From contig JABJBD010000027.1 in assembly GCA_018668795.1 (NCBI GenBank), forward strand, positions 1 through 28,548: 28,548 nucleotides of DNA. Direction: 5' to 3'. Of the stretch, positions 13,957-23,534 are shown one piece after another (positions within the stretch are counted from its first letter, which is position 1; each line of letters starts with the position of its first letter). Source of the stretch: Candidatus Puniceispirillum sp. GTDB taxonomy: Bacteria > Pseudomonadota > Alphaproteobacteria > Puniceispirillales > Puniceispirillaceae. Both the position numbers and the translations under genes were made by a program. The notes below the pieces were generated by a model that searched no databases, had not been told where the DNA came from, and saw only the letters and a list, made by a program, of their open reading frames with translations.

Positions 13957-15954
13957 TCACGCCAAAATATTCAAAACTGTTTTATTGTCATTTTCTAATG
14001 TATTTGTCGTTTCTTCGGCATTATCGACCTCACCGCGCATAGTTTGGCTTTGGTTTTTGCCTTTTGCCTGGTCATCATTACCTGAAGAGGTGCCGGTATG
14101 GCCTGAATTTGCCTGTCCGCCCAAATTATTATTCTGGTCAAAACCAGACGCGCCTGAGCTATTTGTCTGTAAATTACCAAGCCGAAGTCCAGCTTGATCC
14201 AGCATTTGACTCAAGCGGTTTTCGCCCTCGGATAACAATGCCGCAGCAGCGGCCGTTTCGGTGGTAATTTGAATCCGTGTTGCATCGCCATTAAAGCCCA
14301 GCTTAACCTGCATCCGGCCAAGTTGCCTTGGTTCAAGCGCGATACGGATTTCGCCGCTGCCATTCTTGATGCTATTTTCAATGCGGCGCACAAAGCCTTG
14401 CTGCCACGCCTTATCAGTCATGTTAAGACGATGCGCGGTCATAGTTTGAGAATTGCCGCGCGATGCTTGATCAAAGCCGCCACCATCGCCTTTGTTGCCA
14501 CCCGATTGAGAGCTAGATTCATTATTGCTCTCATTGGTTTGAATGGTGCCTGCCGAGTCGGTAGCTAGGCGTTGGGTCACTGGCTTTTCGCTATGCATGC
14601 GTATCGCGCCATTATCAACGATGATCGATGCCCTTGCCGCCACATCCTTGGCAGGCGCTGGCATGATACCACTTTCGATAACAGTGCTAATCTGGGCTTT
14701 ATCCTGCTTTGCGGATTGAACCACATCAAATGTCTTTAGCTCTGCCTTTGACTGAACTACCGTATGCGCCTCACTATATGAAACAATATCTGCAGACATT
14801 TTTGTTGTTATATGTGGCATTGTTGCGGCTTTACCGGCCAAATCTTGAGCGGTCAAAACGGTATGCGATGCGTCATAAGTGACAAGCGCAACATCTGATT
14901 TGCCAATTATGTTTGGCATTGTTGCGGCTTTACCGGCCAAATCCTGAGCAGTCAAAACGGTATGCGGTGCGTCATAAGTGACAAGTGCTTCATCAGATTT
15001 GACAATTATGTTTGGCATTGGCGCGGTGTTGTTTAGCTTTGAAAGCTGGTGTGCAGTTAAAACATTATGCGACTCATTATAGGTCACAGCGCCCCCAACA
15101 ACATTATCCATTATAGCTGGCATTGGCGCGGATTTAGGCGCCATGTCCTGAGTTGTTAGAACGGTATGCGGGACATCATATGTGACAAGGGCGACATTAG
15201 ATTTGCCAATTATGTTTGGCATCGCGTCATCAGTTAACGGCGTCTTTAACGCCTGGATGCGTGACTGTTTTTCATCCTTTGGAACCACAGCCTGTTTTAG
15301 AAAATTCATCAGCTGATGAACAGGTTGCGGACCAGTGTCATAGTTGTTTCGTGAAGGCGCGTTTACTTCCGCTTTCACAAGCGCACGCGCCTTGGCAAAT
15401 AATTCAGCAGGCACAGCGACGGGAACATTAGGCACATCATAATGATGACCGTTTTTCATCATTGACATTGGTGACCCTATTTTCAAATCAAGTGTTGCTG
15501 GGGTATCACTATCAGCATGTGGATCATCAACTGCATCAATCAAACCAACGCTTTGGGCAACCAAAAGTGTTTGCGCCATTGCAAGCGCGCCATCAGAAAT
15601 TTCAGTTTTACCTGCCGCAAGCGTATCTGGTACTGATTCTGGGTTTGAGGTTTCAGCCAATGGCGTCATAAAACTGTTCATATGCTCGATTAACCGCATA
15701 TTGCCATCGCCAGATTCTACCGACCCCAAGGGCACCGATGCAATGATGGCTGGCAAAGAGCCAAGGTCTGTATCCAAGGCTGCTAGGTTATCAGCCGACG
15801 GTGTGTTCATGGCATCTGGAATATCTGCTGCGGTTTGCATCAAACCAAAAAGCGTTTCAAATAACGCGGCATTATCACTTCCAGGTGAGGAAGTATCTCC
15901 ATTTCCAGAGGATAGAACCATCCCTGATTTGGCTGATGAATCGATAGTTGTCAT
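13957..15954 (-). CDS. fliK: Flagellar hook-length control protein FliK with an internal repeat array
   Basis: FliK measures hook length and triggers the FlhB switch. The 665 residues are long for FliK. The N-terminal half is low-complexity and probably extended, suiting a ruler. Residues about 245-405 hold five tandem repeats. The conserved C-terminal Flg_hook domain (about 515-600) carries GEIRIALEPRQLGRMQVKL and the ENRLSQMLDQAGL helix, followed by an Asn/Gln/Gly-rich tail. AGGA precedes the ATG by 8 bases. It has its own sigma-54 promoter (16018-16033) inside the long operon. Confidence 0.93.
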   Translation of the reverse strand: MTTIDSSAKSGMVLSSGNGDTSSPGSDNAALFETLFGLMQTAADIPDAMNTPSADNLAALDTDLGSLPAIIASVPLGSVESGDGNMRLIEHMNSFMTPLAETSNPESVPDTLAAGKTEISDGALAMAQTLLVAQSVGLIDAVDDPHADSDTPATLDLKIGSPMSMMKNGHHYDVPNVPVAVPAELFAKARALVKAEVNAPSRNNYDTGPQPVHQLMNFLKQAVVPKDEKQSRIQALKTPLTDDAMPNIIGKSNVALVTYDVPHTVLTTQDMAPKSAPMPAIMDNVVGGAVTYNESHNVLTAHQLSKLNNTAPMPNIIVKSDEALVTYDAPHTVLTAQDLAGKAATMPNIIGKSDVALVTYDASHTVLTAQDLAGKAATMPHITTKMSADIVSYSEAHTVVQSKAELKTFDVVQSAKQDKAQISTVIESGIMPAPAKDVAARASIIVDNGAIRMHSEKPVTQRLATDSAGTIQTNESNNESSSQSGGNKGDGGGFDQASRGNSQTMTAHRLNMTDKAWQQGFVRRIENSIKNGSGEIRIALEPRQLGRMQVKLGFNGDATRIQITTETAAAAALLSEGENRLSQMLDQAGLRLGNLQTNSSGASGFDQNNNLGGQANSGHTGTSSGNDDQAKGKNQSQTMRGEVDNAEETTNTLENDNKTVLNILA
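14730..15222 (-). repeat. Five-copy 33-codon repeat inside fliK
   Basis: The unit is MPNIIGKSDVALVTYD-(A/V)-(S/P)HTVLTAQDLAGKAA, 33 residues or 99 bp. Units begin (reading on the minus strand) at 15222, 15123, 15018, 14919 and 14820. Unit 2 is two codons longer (105 bp) and unit 5 is diverged and shorter. Units 3 and 4 are nearly identical also at DNA level (shared TTGTTGCGGCTTTACCGG on the plus strand), which indicates recent duplication or gene conversion. Confidence 0.9.
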
Positions 15955-15976
15955 ACTGCATTTCCTGGCATTTATA

Positions 15977-15994
15977 TTCGGGGACGTTCCCGAA
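15977..15994. repeat. Inverted repeat in the fliK leader
   Basis: TTCGGG and CCCGAA flank a 6-base loop about 12-29 bases downstream of the predicted fliK transcription start. It could be a 5' hairpin or an activator site. Confidence 0.4.
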
Positions 15995-16017
15995 AAAAAC
16001 TTTCACTGCCTAAGCAT

Positions 16018-16033
16018 TGCAAGTTCGGTGCCA
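16018..16033 (-). promoter_or_regulatory. Sigma-54 promoter of fliK
   Basis: On the minus strand TGGCACCGAACTTGCA matches TGGCAC-N5-TTGCA perfectly. Predicted start near 16006, 52 bases before the fliK ATG. It lies in the 103-bp gap between fliJ and fliK. Confidence 0.85.
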
Positions 16034-16057
16034 GTCATAAAATATCAGGAAATCTAT

Positions 16058-16480
16058 CTAGCGATCAGCTAATGGACGGTTGATACGCGGTACATCAGAT
16101 GCCGCCTTTTCTTCGCGCTCTTCGCGCAAGACACGTCGCCGCTCGTCAGCTTTTTCAAGTGAGCGATTATGCCGATGCAAAGCTTCGGCAATGTGTTTTT
16201 TTTGGGTGCCAACTTCTTCACTTAGAAAATCTGTGCGGTTTTCTACCGTAACCAGCTGTTCGTGTATTTGTGCACTATACCAATTTGATGACCGGAGTTC
16301 ACGCACACTTGTTTCACCCTTTTTAATCGCCGTATCATCAACAATCGCCTTTAGCTGGTCTTTAATTGATGTTACCCGCGTCAATTCTTCCTGCAGGGTT
16401 TTCATGCCGCGTGCCTTTTGCATCATCAGCATCTTTTCCTTTAAGGCAAGCTTGTCATAAATCGTTTTATCCTTGCCCAT
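16058..16480 (-). CDS. fliJ: Flagellar export protein FliJ
   Basis: FliJ is the coiled-coil stalk of the FliI ATPase and an export chaperone escort. The protein has 140 residues and is almost entirely charged alpha-helix with two long coiled-coil arms (about 5-60 and 70-130) and no membrane segment. Sequence similarity within the family is weak, so the call rests on size, coiled coil and position: the ATG shares one base with the fliI stop (TAATG). Confidence 0.85.
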   Translation of the reverse strand: MGKDKTIYDKLALKEKMLMMQKARGMKTLQEELTRVTSIKDQLKAIVDDTAIKKGETSVRELRSSNWYSAQIHEQLVTVENRTDFLSEEVGTQKKHIAEALHRHNRSLEKADERRRVLREEREEKAASDVPRINRPLADR

Positions 16481-17808
16481 TATGCGTTTCTCATCAAACC
16501 GATTAACGCATCACGACTCACGGCAAAATCTGATTTTTCAGCTTCTGGCTGCTGGATATGTTTGGTCAAAGCTGGCCATAATTCAACAGCAAGGTCAAGA
16601 TCTGGGTCTTGACCCGGGCTATATCCACCCATGAGAATAAGATCACGATTTTCCATATAAAGCGAAACCAGACGCCGAAAGCGTGAGGCTGCAGCTTGTT
16701 GATCGGCATCAGTTATATCGTTCATAACCCGACTAACCGATGTGGTAACATCAATAGCAGGATAAATACCCATTTGCGCTTGCTGACGTGATAGTAAAAT
16801 ATGACCGTCCAAAATAGCGCGGGCTGTATCGACAACAGGATCATTTGCATCATCACCATCAGCAAGCACGGTATAAATGGCCGTGATTGACCCCTGCCCT
16901 TCAACACCGGTACCTGAGCGCTCAATAAGCCTTGGTATCATCGAAACCACCGATGGCGGGTATCCTTTTGATGTTGGCTGTTCACCAAGGGCAAGACCAA
17001 TTTCACGTCGCGCATGCGCCACACGTGTCAAAGAATCCATAATCAGAAGAACGTTTTTACCCTGATCGCGGAAATATTCGGCAATGGCTGTTGCCCTTTC
17101 GGCGCCACGAATACGTAACAGTGGCGATCTATCAGCAGGAACAGCCACTACAGTTGCCCTATCACGAGTTTCACTGCCAAGAATATAGTTTACGAAGCTT
17201 CCAACTTCACGTCCACGTTCCCCAATCATGCCAACAACCACAACATCGGCATCAGTAAAACGGCTCATCATGCCAAGCAAAACTGATTTACCAACACCCG
17301 AGCCAGCGATAATACCAACACGTTGTCCCTGACCCACCGACAAGATCGAGTTAATGATACGCACCCCGACATCTAATGGTTTATCAACAGGCTTACGTTG
17401 TAACGGGTTTAGCTCTTTTCCCATTAATGGCCAGCGCCCATTCAAAGGGGGAAGCGGGCTGTTATCTAGCGGCACACCAAGCGCATCTGTTACCCGCCCC
17501 AAAAGACCTTCGCCAACAGCTATCTGGGTGCCATCATCGACAAGTGACACACGCGCACCAACCAGAATTCGGGCCCCATAATCATGAATTGAAAGCAGGT
17601 TATTGCCGTTATTAAAACCAATCACCTCAGCCATTGCTGGTGCGTCGCCGTCAGTCGCCACCTCGCAAATGGCGCCAATATTTGCAGGAAACCCATCACA
17701 CTCGATAATTTGGCCATCATAACGGCTGACATGCCCAAATAAGCTGATTGGTTGATCCAGCTTAACCGCGCTCAAATCAGTCATGATGGCGTCGGTCAAG
17801 ATGCTCAT
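16480..17808 (-). CDS. fliI: Flagellum-specific ATPase FliI
   Basis: This is the hexameric ATPase that powers and primes flagellar export. The 442 residues show an N-terminal beta-barrel domain, Walker A AGSGVGKS at about 168-175, the GMIGERGREVGSF segment, Walker B VLLIMDSLTRVAHARREI, and the GEQPTSKGYPPSV motif typical of the FliI/SctN family rather than F1 beta. The start overlaps the fliH stop (ATGA, 17805-17808). Confidence 0.97.
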   Translation of the reverse strand: MSILTDAIMTDLSAVKLDQPISLFGHVSRYDGQIIECDGFPANIGAICEVATDGDAPAMAEVIGFNNGNNLLSIHDYGARILVGARVSLVDDGTQIAVGEGLLGRVTDALGVPLDNSPLPPLNGRWPLMGKELNPLQRKPVDKPLDVGVRIINSILSVGQGQRVGIIAGSGVGKSVLLGMMSRFTDADVVVVGMIGERGREVGSFVNYILGSETRDRATVVAVPADRSPLLRIRGAERATAIAEYFRDQGKNVLLIMDSLTRVAHARREIGLALGEQPTSKGYPPSVVSMIPRLIERSGTGVEGQGSITAIYTVLADGDDANDPVVDTARAILDGHILLSRQQAQMGIYPAIDVTTSVSRVMNDITDADQQAAASRFRRLVSLYMENRDLILMGGYSPGQDPDLDLAVELWPALTKHIQQPEAEKSDFAVSRDALIGLMRNA

Positions 17809-19097
17809 GTCACGCTGTCATCTGTGTTGTTTGCGTCTTCAGCTTCAGATGTCTTTGAACCTGACACAGCATCGTCATCTATTGCCGGCTCTTCAGTTTC
17901 GTCTTTGGCTGATGTGGTTATACTTTTGCCATTATCTTTAGCATCAGCAATTGACGTTTCGTCAGGTCCGCCATCGGTCAAGCTATCTGCATTTGATGTT
18001 GCTTGATCACTTTCATCTTTTTGGGCAATTACAGGCGTGTCAGTTGATTCAGTTTCATGCTTTGTATCAGCCGTTTTTTCATCTTCGGTTATTTGGATTT
18101 TTGTTCGGTTTGATATTTGATCAACAAGACCAACGCCACCAACTGCCACCCTTACGTCGCCACGCGTCATTGTTTCATCAACAACAAAGTTGCAACCTTT
18201 AAGCTTGTCCCGATTTTTTGCCAATGACTTGATAGCGGCAAAATCCTCTTTATTTAGATTTATCGTCGGGCTGGCAGTTTCAGATTTGACCATAGTGATC
18301 AAAGTTTCAATACGTTTGGCAAAAGCCTCTGGCATATCTGTAATTGTCTGGCCAGCGCGATCACTTGCCAGTGCCATGACGCGGCTAGCAATCTGTGCAC
18401 TCAAAGCAGACACATCAAGAGCCTCAGGGTTGGTCAAAGACAAAACAGCCTGTTCAAAACTTTGCAAAACCTTTTCCAGCTGTTCTGCCGCTTTTGCCTG
18501 ACCTTCGGCAAGCCCTGCTTCCTGACCACGTTTATATTCTGCTTCAAGCACGCTTGCATCTGGTGCGGATGGCGCTACTGGCGCGGGCGAAACCTGAGCA
18601 GCTTGTTCATTTTGGGTGTCTGTCTGTTGTGCGGTTTGTGCGTCTGGCACAGGATCAGATGTGGTGCCTTCCGATGCAATATTGGTTGCACCGTCGTCTG
18701 ACTGATCGGCACGGTTTTCTGATTGAGGCTGGGTTTCAGCTGACACGTCCATTGTGGCTACATCTGCTGACTCAGCTGTAACCGCCGCCGTATCACTATT
18801 GTCTGTTGGTGCTTCAGCTGTGTCTTGTTCAGACATGGCGGTTTGATGCGAAGCTGTGTGATCAGTTGCAGTTTGTTCATCCACTGCCTTTTTAGCCGCC
18901 GCAATCGCATTAGCTTCATCACGGCGCTTTTGTGCCGCCATTGCTATTTCGACAAGGCTTTTAGGCTCAAAGGGGCTATGCGCGCTGACCGGTAAAACAT
19001 CTGACCGCTCATATCTTGCCTTGTTGGATAAAGTAATAAGACGGGCAATTTCAGTATCCGCCAATCCATCCGTATTTTCGAGAGCTGCTTCATTCAT
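17805..19097 (-). CDS. fliH: Flagellar assembly protein FliH with long low-complexity extensions
   Basis: FliH binds and regulates FliI. The 430 residues are nearly twice the usual ~235. The recognisable FliH part is about 183-335: the Gly/Ala/Glu heptads EYKRGQEAGLAEGQAKAAEQ, a helical middle, and a C-terminal fold with GDVRVAVGGVGLVDQ. Around it are two low-complexity acidic blocks: 75-180 (Thr/Ala/Asp/Gln/Ser) and 338-430 (Asp/Glu/Thr/Ser). It sits between fliG and fliI with a 4-base overlap into fliI. Assignment by domain pattern plus position. Confidence 0.88.
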   Translation of the reverse strand: MNEAALENTDGLADTEIARLITLSNKARYERSDVLPVSAHSPFEPKSLVEIAMAAQKRRDEANAIAAAKKAVDEQTATDHTASHQTAMSEQDTAEAPTDNSDTAAVTAESADVATMDVSAETQPQSENRADQSDDGATNIASEGTTSDPVPDAQTAQQTDTQNEQAAQVSPAPVAPSAPDASVLEAEYKRGQEAGLAEGQAKAAEQLEKVLQSFEQAVLSLTNPEALDVSALSAQIASRVMALASDRAGQTITDMPEAFAKRIETLITMVKSETASPTINLNKEDFAAIKSLAKNRDKLKGCNFVVDETMTRGDVRVAVGGVGLVDQISNRTKIQITEDEKTADTKHETESTDTPVIAQKDESDQATSNADSLTDGGPDETSIADAKDNGKSITTSAKDETEEPAIDDDAVSGSKTSEAEDANNTDDSVT

Positions 19098-19132
19098 TTT
19101 TTTGTCTGTCCTGTGACCTCATCATCTTTATA

Positions 19133-20164
19133 TTAGACGAAGTCATCACCTCCACGACCTGCAAGCACAATACTGCCTTCATCAGAAAGACGACGCGCAA
19201 TGTTAATGATACGCTTTTGCGCTTCTTGAACCTCAGTCAAGCGCACAGGACCCAAAGCCTCCATCTCATCAGCCAGATTGGCCGCAGCACGCGCTGACAT
19301 ACATGAAAATAGTTTTTCACGAAGCGGTTCATCTGCACCTTTAAGAGCCAGAACCAGATCTTCTGTATCGACGTTACGCATTAGCGTCTGAAGTGACTTA
19401 TCATCCGAACCAAGCAGATTATCAAAGACAAACATGGCTTCCTGAATACCTTGCATAAGAAGCTTGTCGCCCTTAGCAAGCTCTTTCATGATACGTGCTT
19501 CCATGTCCTGTTTTGTAAAGTTCATAATCCGAGCAGCGGCTTTAACACCACCAACCTGTGTTGCACGCAAGGTCGTATTCGCCTTGAATTTGCGTTGCAT
19601 TACGTCTTCGAGTTCACGAAGTGCATCCGGTTGAACCGTTTCAAGCGTTGCGATACGTCCGATGACGTCAGATTGAATTTCATCAGGCAACAGCATCAAC
19701 ACATCGGCACCAAGTCCAAAATCAAGATAGGAAATAACCAAAGCGATAATCTGGGGATGTTCATCGATAACGAGTTCAGAAATAGACCGCGCGTCCATCC
19801 AGTCCAAAATTTCAATTGGGCGGTCACTACTTGACGGCGTAATCCGGCTAAGAACTGATTGCGCTTTATCCTCACCAAGAGCTTTATTTAGAACGTTACG
19901 GATATAGTTACCGGCACCAAGACCCAAACTGGTCTGTTCCTTAATGATTGCCAAAAATTCATCAAGAACCCGGTTCACCGTGTCCTGATCCAGGCCTTGC
20001 ACCGAATACATAGCGGTACCAAGATGCTGCACCTCACGAGGTGAGAGGTTTTTCAATATTTCTGAGGCTTCCTCTTCACCAAGCAGCATCATCAAAATTG
20101 CTGATTTTTGAGTACCCGATAACTTTTCATAAGCATCGTTTTTTTTGTTCGGAGCATCTGCCAT
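19133..20164 (-). CDS. fliG: Flagellar motor switch protein FliG
   Basis: FliG is the rotor protein that interacts with MotA and mounts on FliF. The 343 residues include an N-terminal KLSGTQKSAILMMLLGEEEASEI (FliF-binding), a middle domain with the EHPQ motif at 135-138, and the MFVFDNLL hinge motif. The C-terminal torque domain has the charged helix segment ending LSDEGSIVL. AGAGAG lies four bases before the ATG. Confidence 0.98.
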   Translation of the reverse strand: MADAPNKKNDAYEKLSGTQKSAILMMLLGEEEASEILKNLSPREVQHLGTAMYSVQGLDQDTVNRVLDEFLAIIKEQTSLGLGAGNYIRNVLNKALGEDKAQSVLSRITPSSSDRPIEILDWMDARSISELVIDEHPQIIALVISYLDFGLGADVLMLLPDEIQSDVIGRIATLETVQPDALRELEDVMQRKFKANTTLRATQVGGVKAAARIMNFTKQDMEARIMKELAKGDKLLMQGIQEAMFVFDNLLGSDDKSLQTLMRNVDTEDLVLALKGADEPLREKLFSCMSARAAANLADEMEALGPVRLTEVQEAQKRIINIARRLSDEGSIVLAGRGGDDFV

Positions 20165-20220
20165 ATCACTCTCTTCTACCCTTGACTAAACCTTCGGCAA
20201 ACTGCCTATAGGTGTTAATT

Positions 20221-21939
20221 TTACCCGATGTCACGTTCCATCATAGATTTGAACACGTTTGATACGCGACCTGCTTCATCACCTACGATCATTCTGATCA
20301 CAGCCACCTTATCATCATATGTGTTGGCTGTATCCAGCATTTCTGCGGAAATAGCTGCCTTCTTGGGCTTCAGTTTAGCCTTAATATCTTCAAGGCTTTC
20401 ACCTTCTTGAACCTCAATAGCCTCATTAGCCAAATCATCGTCAAGACCAACCATTGCTTCGCCTGGTGCCCCAACTGCGGCCGGAACCATAATCCGGCCA
20501 ATCAGCGGACGGATAACGCCCAGCACAACAACACCCATGATAAGAAGTGTCATGCCCTGCTTCATGAGATTGATAGCCCATTCCATATCATACCAAGCTT
20601 TTGAGATACCTTCGATTGCCGAAACAAAGGCTGAACTGCTGACCGTTAGCTGGTCACCACGCTCGGCATCAATACCAATGGCATTGGCGACAAGCTTTTC
20701 TATTTCAGCCAATTTTTCAGGTGTAAAAGGAACAACTTCCATCAGACCTGTTTCAGGGTTCACAACTTCCTTGTCTCTGACCAGAACAGCAGCCTGAATA
20801 CGAACGATACGTGTCGAAGGGCTTTGTGTTGTGGACACTGTGCGGCTGACTTCGTAGTTACGCACCTCGTTTGAGGACTGAGTCTTTAAACCAACCTTAT
20901 CAAGCGCATCATCACCCTGAACAGTATCAATTTCACTTTGTAAAGGAGGTTGGTTAGCTGTTGCCCCCGGAATACCACGCGCATTGGCTTCAGATGTCAT
21001 ATCGACACTTTTTTGCTCACTGCGCAAAGCGTTGCCTTCGGGGTCAACACGTTCTTCGGTTGTTTCGCTACGCGTGTAATCAATATCAAGATTAATCTGC
21101 GATGTAACATTGCCTGCACCTACAATTGGCGAGACCAATGAAATGACACGATTACGATAGATATTTTCAAGACGAATGCGATGTTGCAACTGGCTGTCCG
21201 AAAGTAATGACGCCGTATCGTCAGTTGGCTTGGACAGCAAGGCACCAAATTGATCGACAACCGTGACGTCTGTTTTGGCCATATTTGGCACCGATGAAGA
21301 TACAAGATGAACCACCGCATCAACCTGTTGCGAACCAAGGCTACGTCCATTGTTCATCTGGATGAAAACCGAGGCTGTTGGCGGCGTCGCGTTACGCGCA
21401 AAAACAGATTTTTCTGGAATTGCGAGGTGAACACGAGCAGACACAACACCTTCAATTTCGCCTATAGAACGTGCAAGTTCTATTTCCTGGCTTTGCTTGA
21501 GACGTACATTTTCAACCGAACGGCTAGAGCCCATAGGGATATCGCCAACACTGGCATAACCATCTGGTACTGAGGTTGGCAAACCCTGCGCCGCAAGACT
21601 CATCTTTGCTTCATGGAAATCACTTGTTGGCACCAGCACATCACCTGTTGTTGGGTCAAGAGTAACCTCGACGCCAGAATTGATCAGCGCTTCAACAACG
21701 CGTGCCTTTTCGGATTCAGGTAAAGACGCATATAATGTTGTGCGCTGTGGTGCCTGCATGAAAACAAAGACAAAAAGACCTGCGACAGCAAAAACAATAG
21801 CCGCAAAGGTAGGCACGGCTCTGCGCACTGCAGGGTCTGCTGTAAACCGTCTTACTGTCGAGAGCATGCCAGTGTCCGATTTGACAGCAACGGTTGTTCC
21901 ATCTGCTTTTGCGTCACCCATATTTGCTGCTTCAGCCAT
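20221..21939 (-). CDS. fliF: Flagellar MS-ring protein FliF
   Basis: FliF forms the membrane ring of the basal body. The 572 residues have two membrane helices (about 41-61 and 460-480) bracketing the periplasmic ring-building motifs. The YscJ/FliF domain shows LYASLPESEKARVVEALINSGV (reported in part) and ARVHLAIPEKSVFARN. The C-terminal FliG-binding helix (VAVIRMIVGDEAGRVSNVFK) is present. It lies 58 bases after fliE. AGAGAGAT precedes the ATG. Confidence 0.98.
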   Translation of the reverse strand: MAEAANMGDAKADGTTVAVKSDTGMLSTVRRFTADPAVRRAVPTFAAIVFAVAGLFVFVFMQAPQRTTLYASLPESEKARVVEALINSGVEVTLDPTTGDVLVPTSDFHEAKMSLAAQGLPTSVPDGYASVGDIPMGSSRSVENVRLKQSQEIELARSIGEIEGVVSARVHLAIPEKSVFARNATPPTASVFIQMNNGRSLGSQQVDAVVHLVSSSVPNMAKTDVTVVDQFGALLSKPTDDTASLLSDSQLQHRIRLENIYRNRVISLVSPIVGAGNVTSQINLDIDYTRSETTEERVDPEGNALRSEQKSVDMTSEANARGIPGATANQPPLQSEIDTVQGDDALDKVGLKTQSSNEVRNYEVSRTVSTTQSPSTRIVRIQAAVLVRDKEVVNPETGLMEVVPFTPEKLAEIEKLVANAIGIDAERGDQLTVSSSAFVSAIEGISKAWYDMEWAINLMKQGMTLLIMGVVVLGVIRPLIGRIMVPAAVGAPGEAMVGLDDDLANEAIEVQEGESLEDIKAKLKPKKAAISAEMLDTANTYDDKVAVIRMIVGDEAGRVSNVFKSMMERDIG

Positions 21940-21997
21940 TTTAATCTCTCTTGTTTAATCGCCAATGTGGCTAATGAAATTTAAAAGTCTATGCGGA

Positions 21998-22309
21998 TTA
22001 GACCGGCATATTCATGATGTCTTTGTAAGCACTGAGTACCTTGTTACGAACATTCAAAGTCATCTGGAAACCAAGTGATGAAACCTGCTGATTAATCATG
22101 ACTTTCGTCAGATCATTTTCAGTGCCCATTTCAAAGGCTTTGGTTAATTCAGCCGATTTTGTTTGCGTATCCGCAACCGATTTCAAAGCATCACCGATCC
22201 GATCTGAAAAACCGGTATCTGGTTCTTTGTTCATGGCTGCTTCTGCACGCTTTAAAACTTGTGCGTGCAAGCTAGAGATATTGCTTCCAACTGGTCCGAT
22301 AGATGTCAT
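21998..22309 (-). CDS. fliE: Flagellar hook-basal body protein FliE
   Basis: FliE joins the MS ring to the rod and is the first export substrate. The 103 residues end with the typical ENDLTKVMINQQVSSLGFQMTL and LNVRNKVLSAYKDIMNMPV segments. AAGGAG lies eight bases before the ATG and overlaps the stop codon of the fleT-like gene, so the two are transcribed together and probably translationally linked. Confidence 0.95.
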   Translation of the reverse strand: MTSIGPVGSNISSLHAQVLKRAEAAMNKEPDTGFSDRIGDALKSVADTQTKSAELTKAFEMGTENDLTKVMINQQVSSLGFQMTLNVRNKVLSAYKDIMNMPV

Positions 22310-22321
22310 TGTCTAATCTCC

Positions 22322-23524
22322 TTAGCCAACTGCAACATTCTGCAGGCTATTCGATGTAAGCGGCTGTCGATTCATGTTGTGAATGACGTCGTCAGTCACG
22401 ATATCGGCTGCCGTGATTTTATTGTCCATTGCCAGCACCAAGGCGCGCTGAAGAACATTTTCAAGTTCGCGAACATTGCCAGGCCAGGCATAGCTGGTCA
22501 GCTTTTCAACGGCGCCATCTGTTAGCCATGGAATATTTGAGATTTCAGGGCAGTGGCGACGCATCAAGAATGTGCAAATAGGGACAATATCCAAAGCGCG
22601 ATCAGCAACACTGATTGTGTTCAGTGGGAACACATTCAACCGGTAATACAAATCTTCGCGGAAGCCGCCTGTGCGGATTTCATGCGCCATGTCACGGTTA
22701 GTTGTGGCAATGACGCGAACATCAACCGGAATATCAGTCTGCGATCCGATAGGCGTAACTGCCTTTTCCTGAAGCACACGCAGAAGTTTAGCCTGTAAAC
22801 CAAGAGGCATCTCTGAAATTTCGTCAAGAAGAAGCGTGCCACTGTCGGCCGCGCGGAAGATGCCTTTATTTGAGGTAGATGCCCCCGTAAAGGCACCCTT
22901 CTCATAACCAAATAAGATCGCCTCAAGCATATTTTCAGGAATAGCCGCACAATTCACTCCAACGAAAGGGGCAGCAGTGCGTGTCGAATGATTATGTACA
23001 AATTTTGCAAGCACTTCTTTACCTGTTCCGGTAGGGCCGTTTACGAACACCGTTACATCTGTACTTGCAACTCTCTTGGCTAAATTCAGCAACTCGAAGC
23101 TGGAACTATCACCTGCGGCAACATTTTTTTCACCTGACAACAATGTGGCGATCAATTGCAAACCATAATCAAGGGCGCGGTCCGCCAAAGCGTCAGCAAG
23201 CGTCGTTGTTTTCACAGGGAGAGATACGCGGATGAATTTACCGCCAAACTGTTCCTCTATGGAAAAGTCAGGTTGGTTCTCGTTGACGACAAGGACTTGA
23301 CTGGCACGATATTTTCGACCAAGCGCAATAATAGTTTCCTGACCACCTGATTTGGTTTCAAACGCTGCTGAACAAACATAGGCATGCGCACGCCCCTGAT
23401 TTTCACCATCGCCAGACGCGTTACTATCAATCTTCGACGTGAATGTAAGCATGCGGTCTTTAAATATTTCAGCTAGGCGCGTTGCGGCGTCGAAGCTATC
23501 GATTTCCAAGTGAATTGAGCCCAT
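22322..23524 (-). CDS. fleT: FleT-like sigma-54 activator without a DNA-binding domain
   Basis: This AAA+ activator of sigma-54 has 400 residues. An N-terminal domain of about 130 residues has no recognisable phospho-acceptor pattern. The AAA+ domain follows: Walker A GPTGTGKE at 163-170, the sigma-54 contact loop GAFTGA at 210-215, Walker B LLLDEI at 231-236, and WPGNVRELEN at 347-356. After about residue 372 there is only a short Asn/Ser-rich tail, with no Fis-type helix-turn-helix. In R. sphaeroides fla1, FleT also lacks this domain, heads the fliE operon, and acts together with FleQ. The alternative name would be FlbD, but Caulobacter FlbD has the DNA-binding domain. Expressed from the promoter at 23565-23580. 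GAAGG precedes the ATG. Confidence 0.85.
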   Translation of the reverse strand: MGSIHLEIDSFDAATRLAEIFKDRMLTFTSKIDSNASGDGENQGRAHAYVCSAAFETKSGGQETIIALGRKYRASQVLVVNENQPDFSIEEQFGGKFIRVSLPVKTTTLADALADRALDYGLQLIATLLSGEKNVAAGDSSSFELLNLAKRVASTDVTVFVNGPTGTGKEVLAKFVHNHSTRTAAPFVGVNCAAIPENMLEAILFGYEKGAFTGASTSNKGIFRAADSGTLLLDEISEMPLGLQAKLLRVLQEKAVTPIGSQTDIPVDVRVIATTNRDMAHEIRTGGFREDLYYRLNVFPLNTISVADRALDIVPICTFLMRRHCPEISNIPWLTDGAVEKLTSYAWPGNVRELENVLQRALVLAMDNKITAADIVTDDVIHNMNRQPLTSNSLQNVAVG

Positions 23525-23534
23525 AATATTCGCC

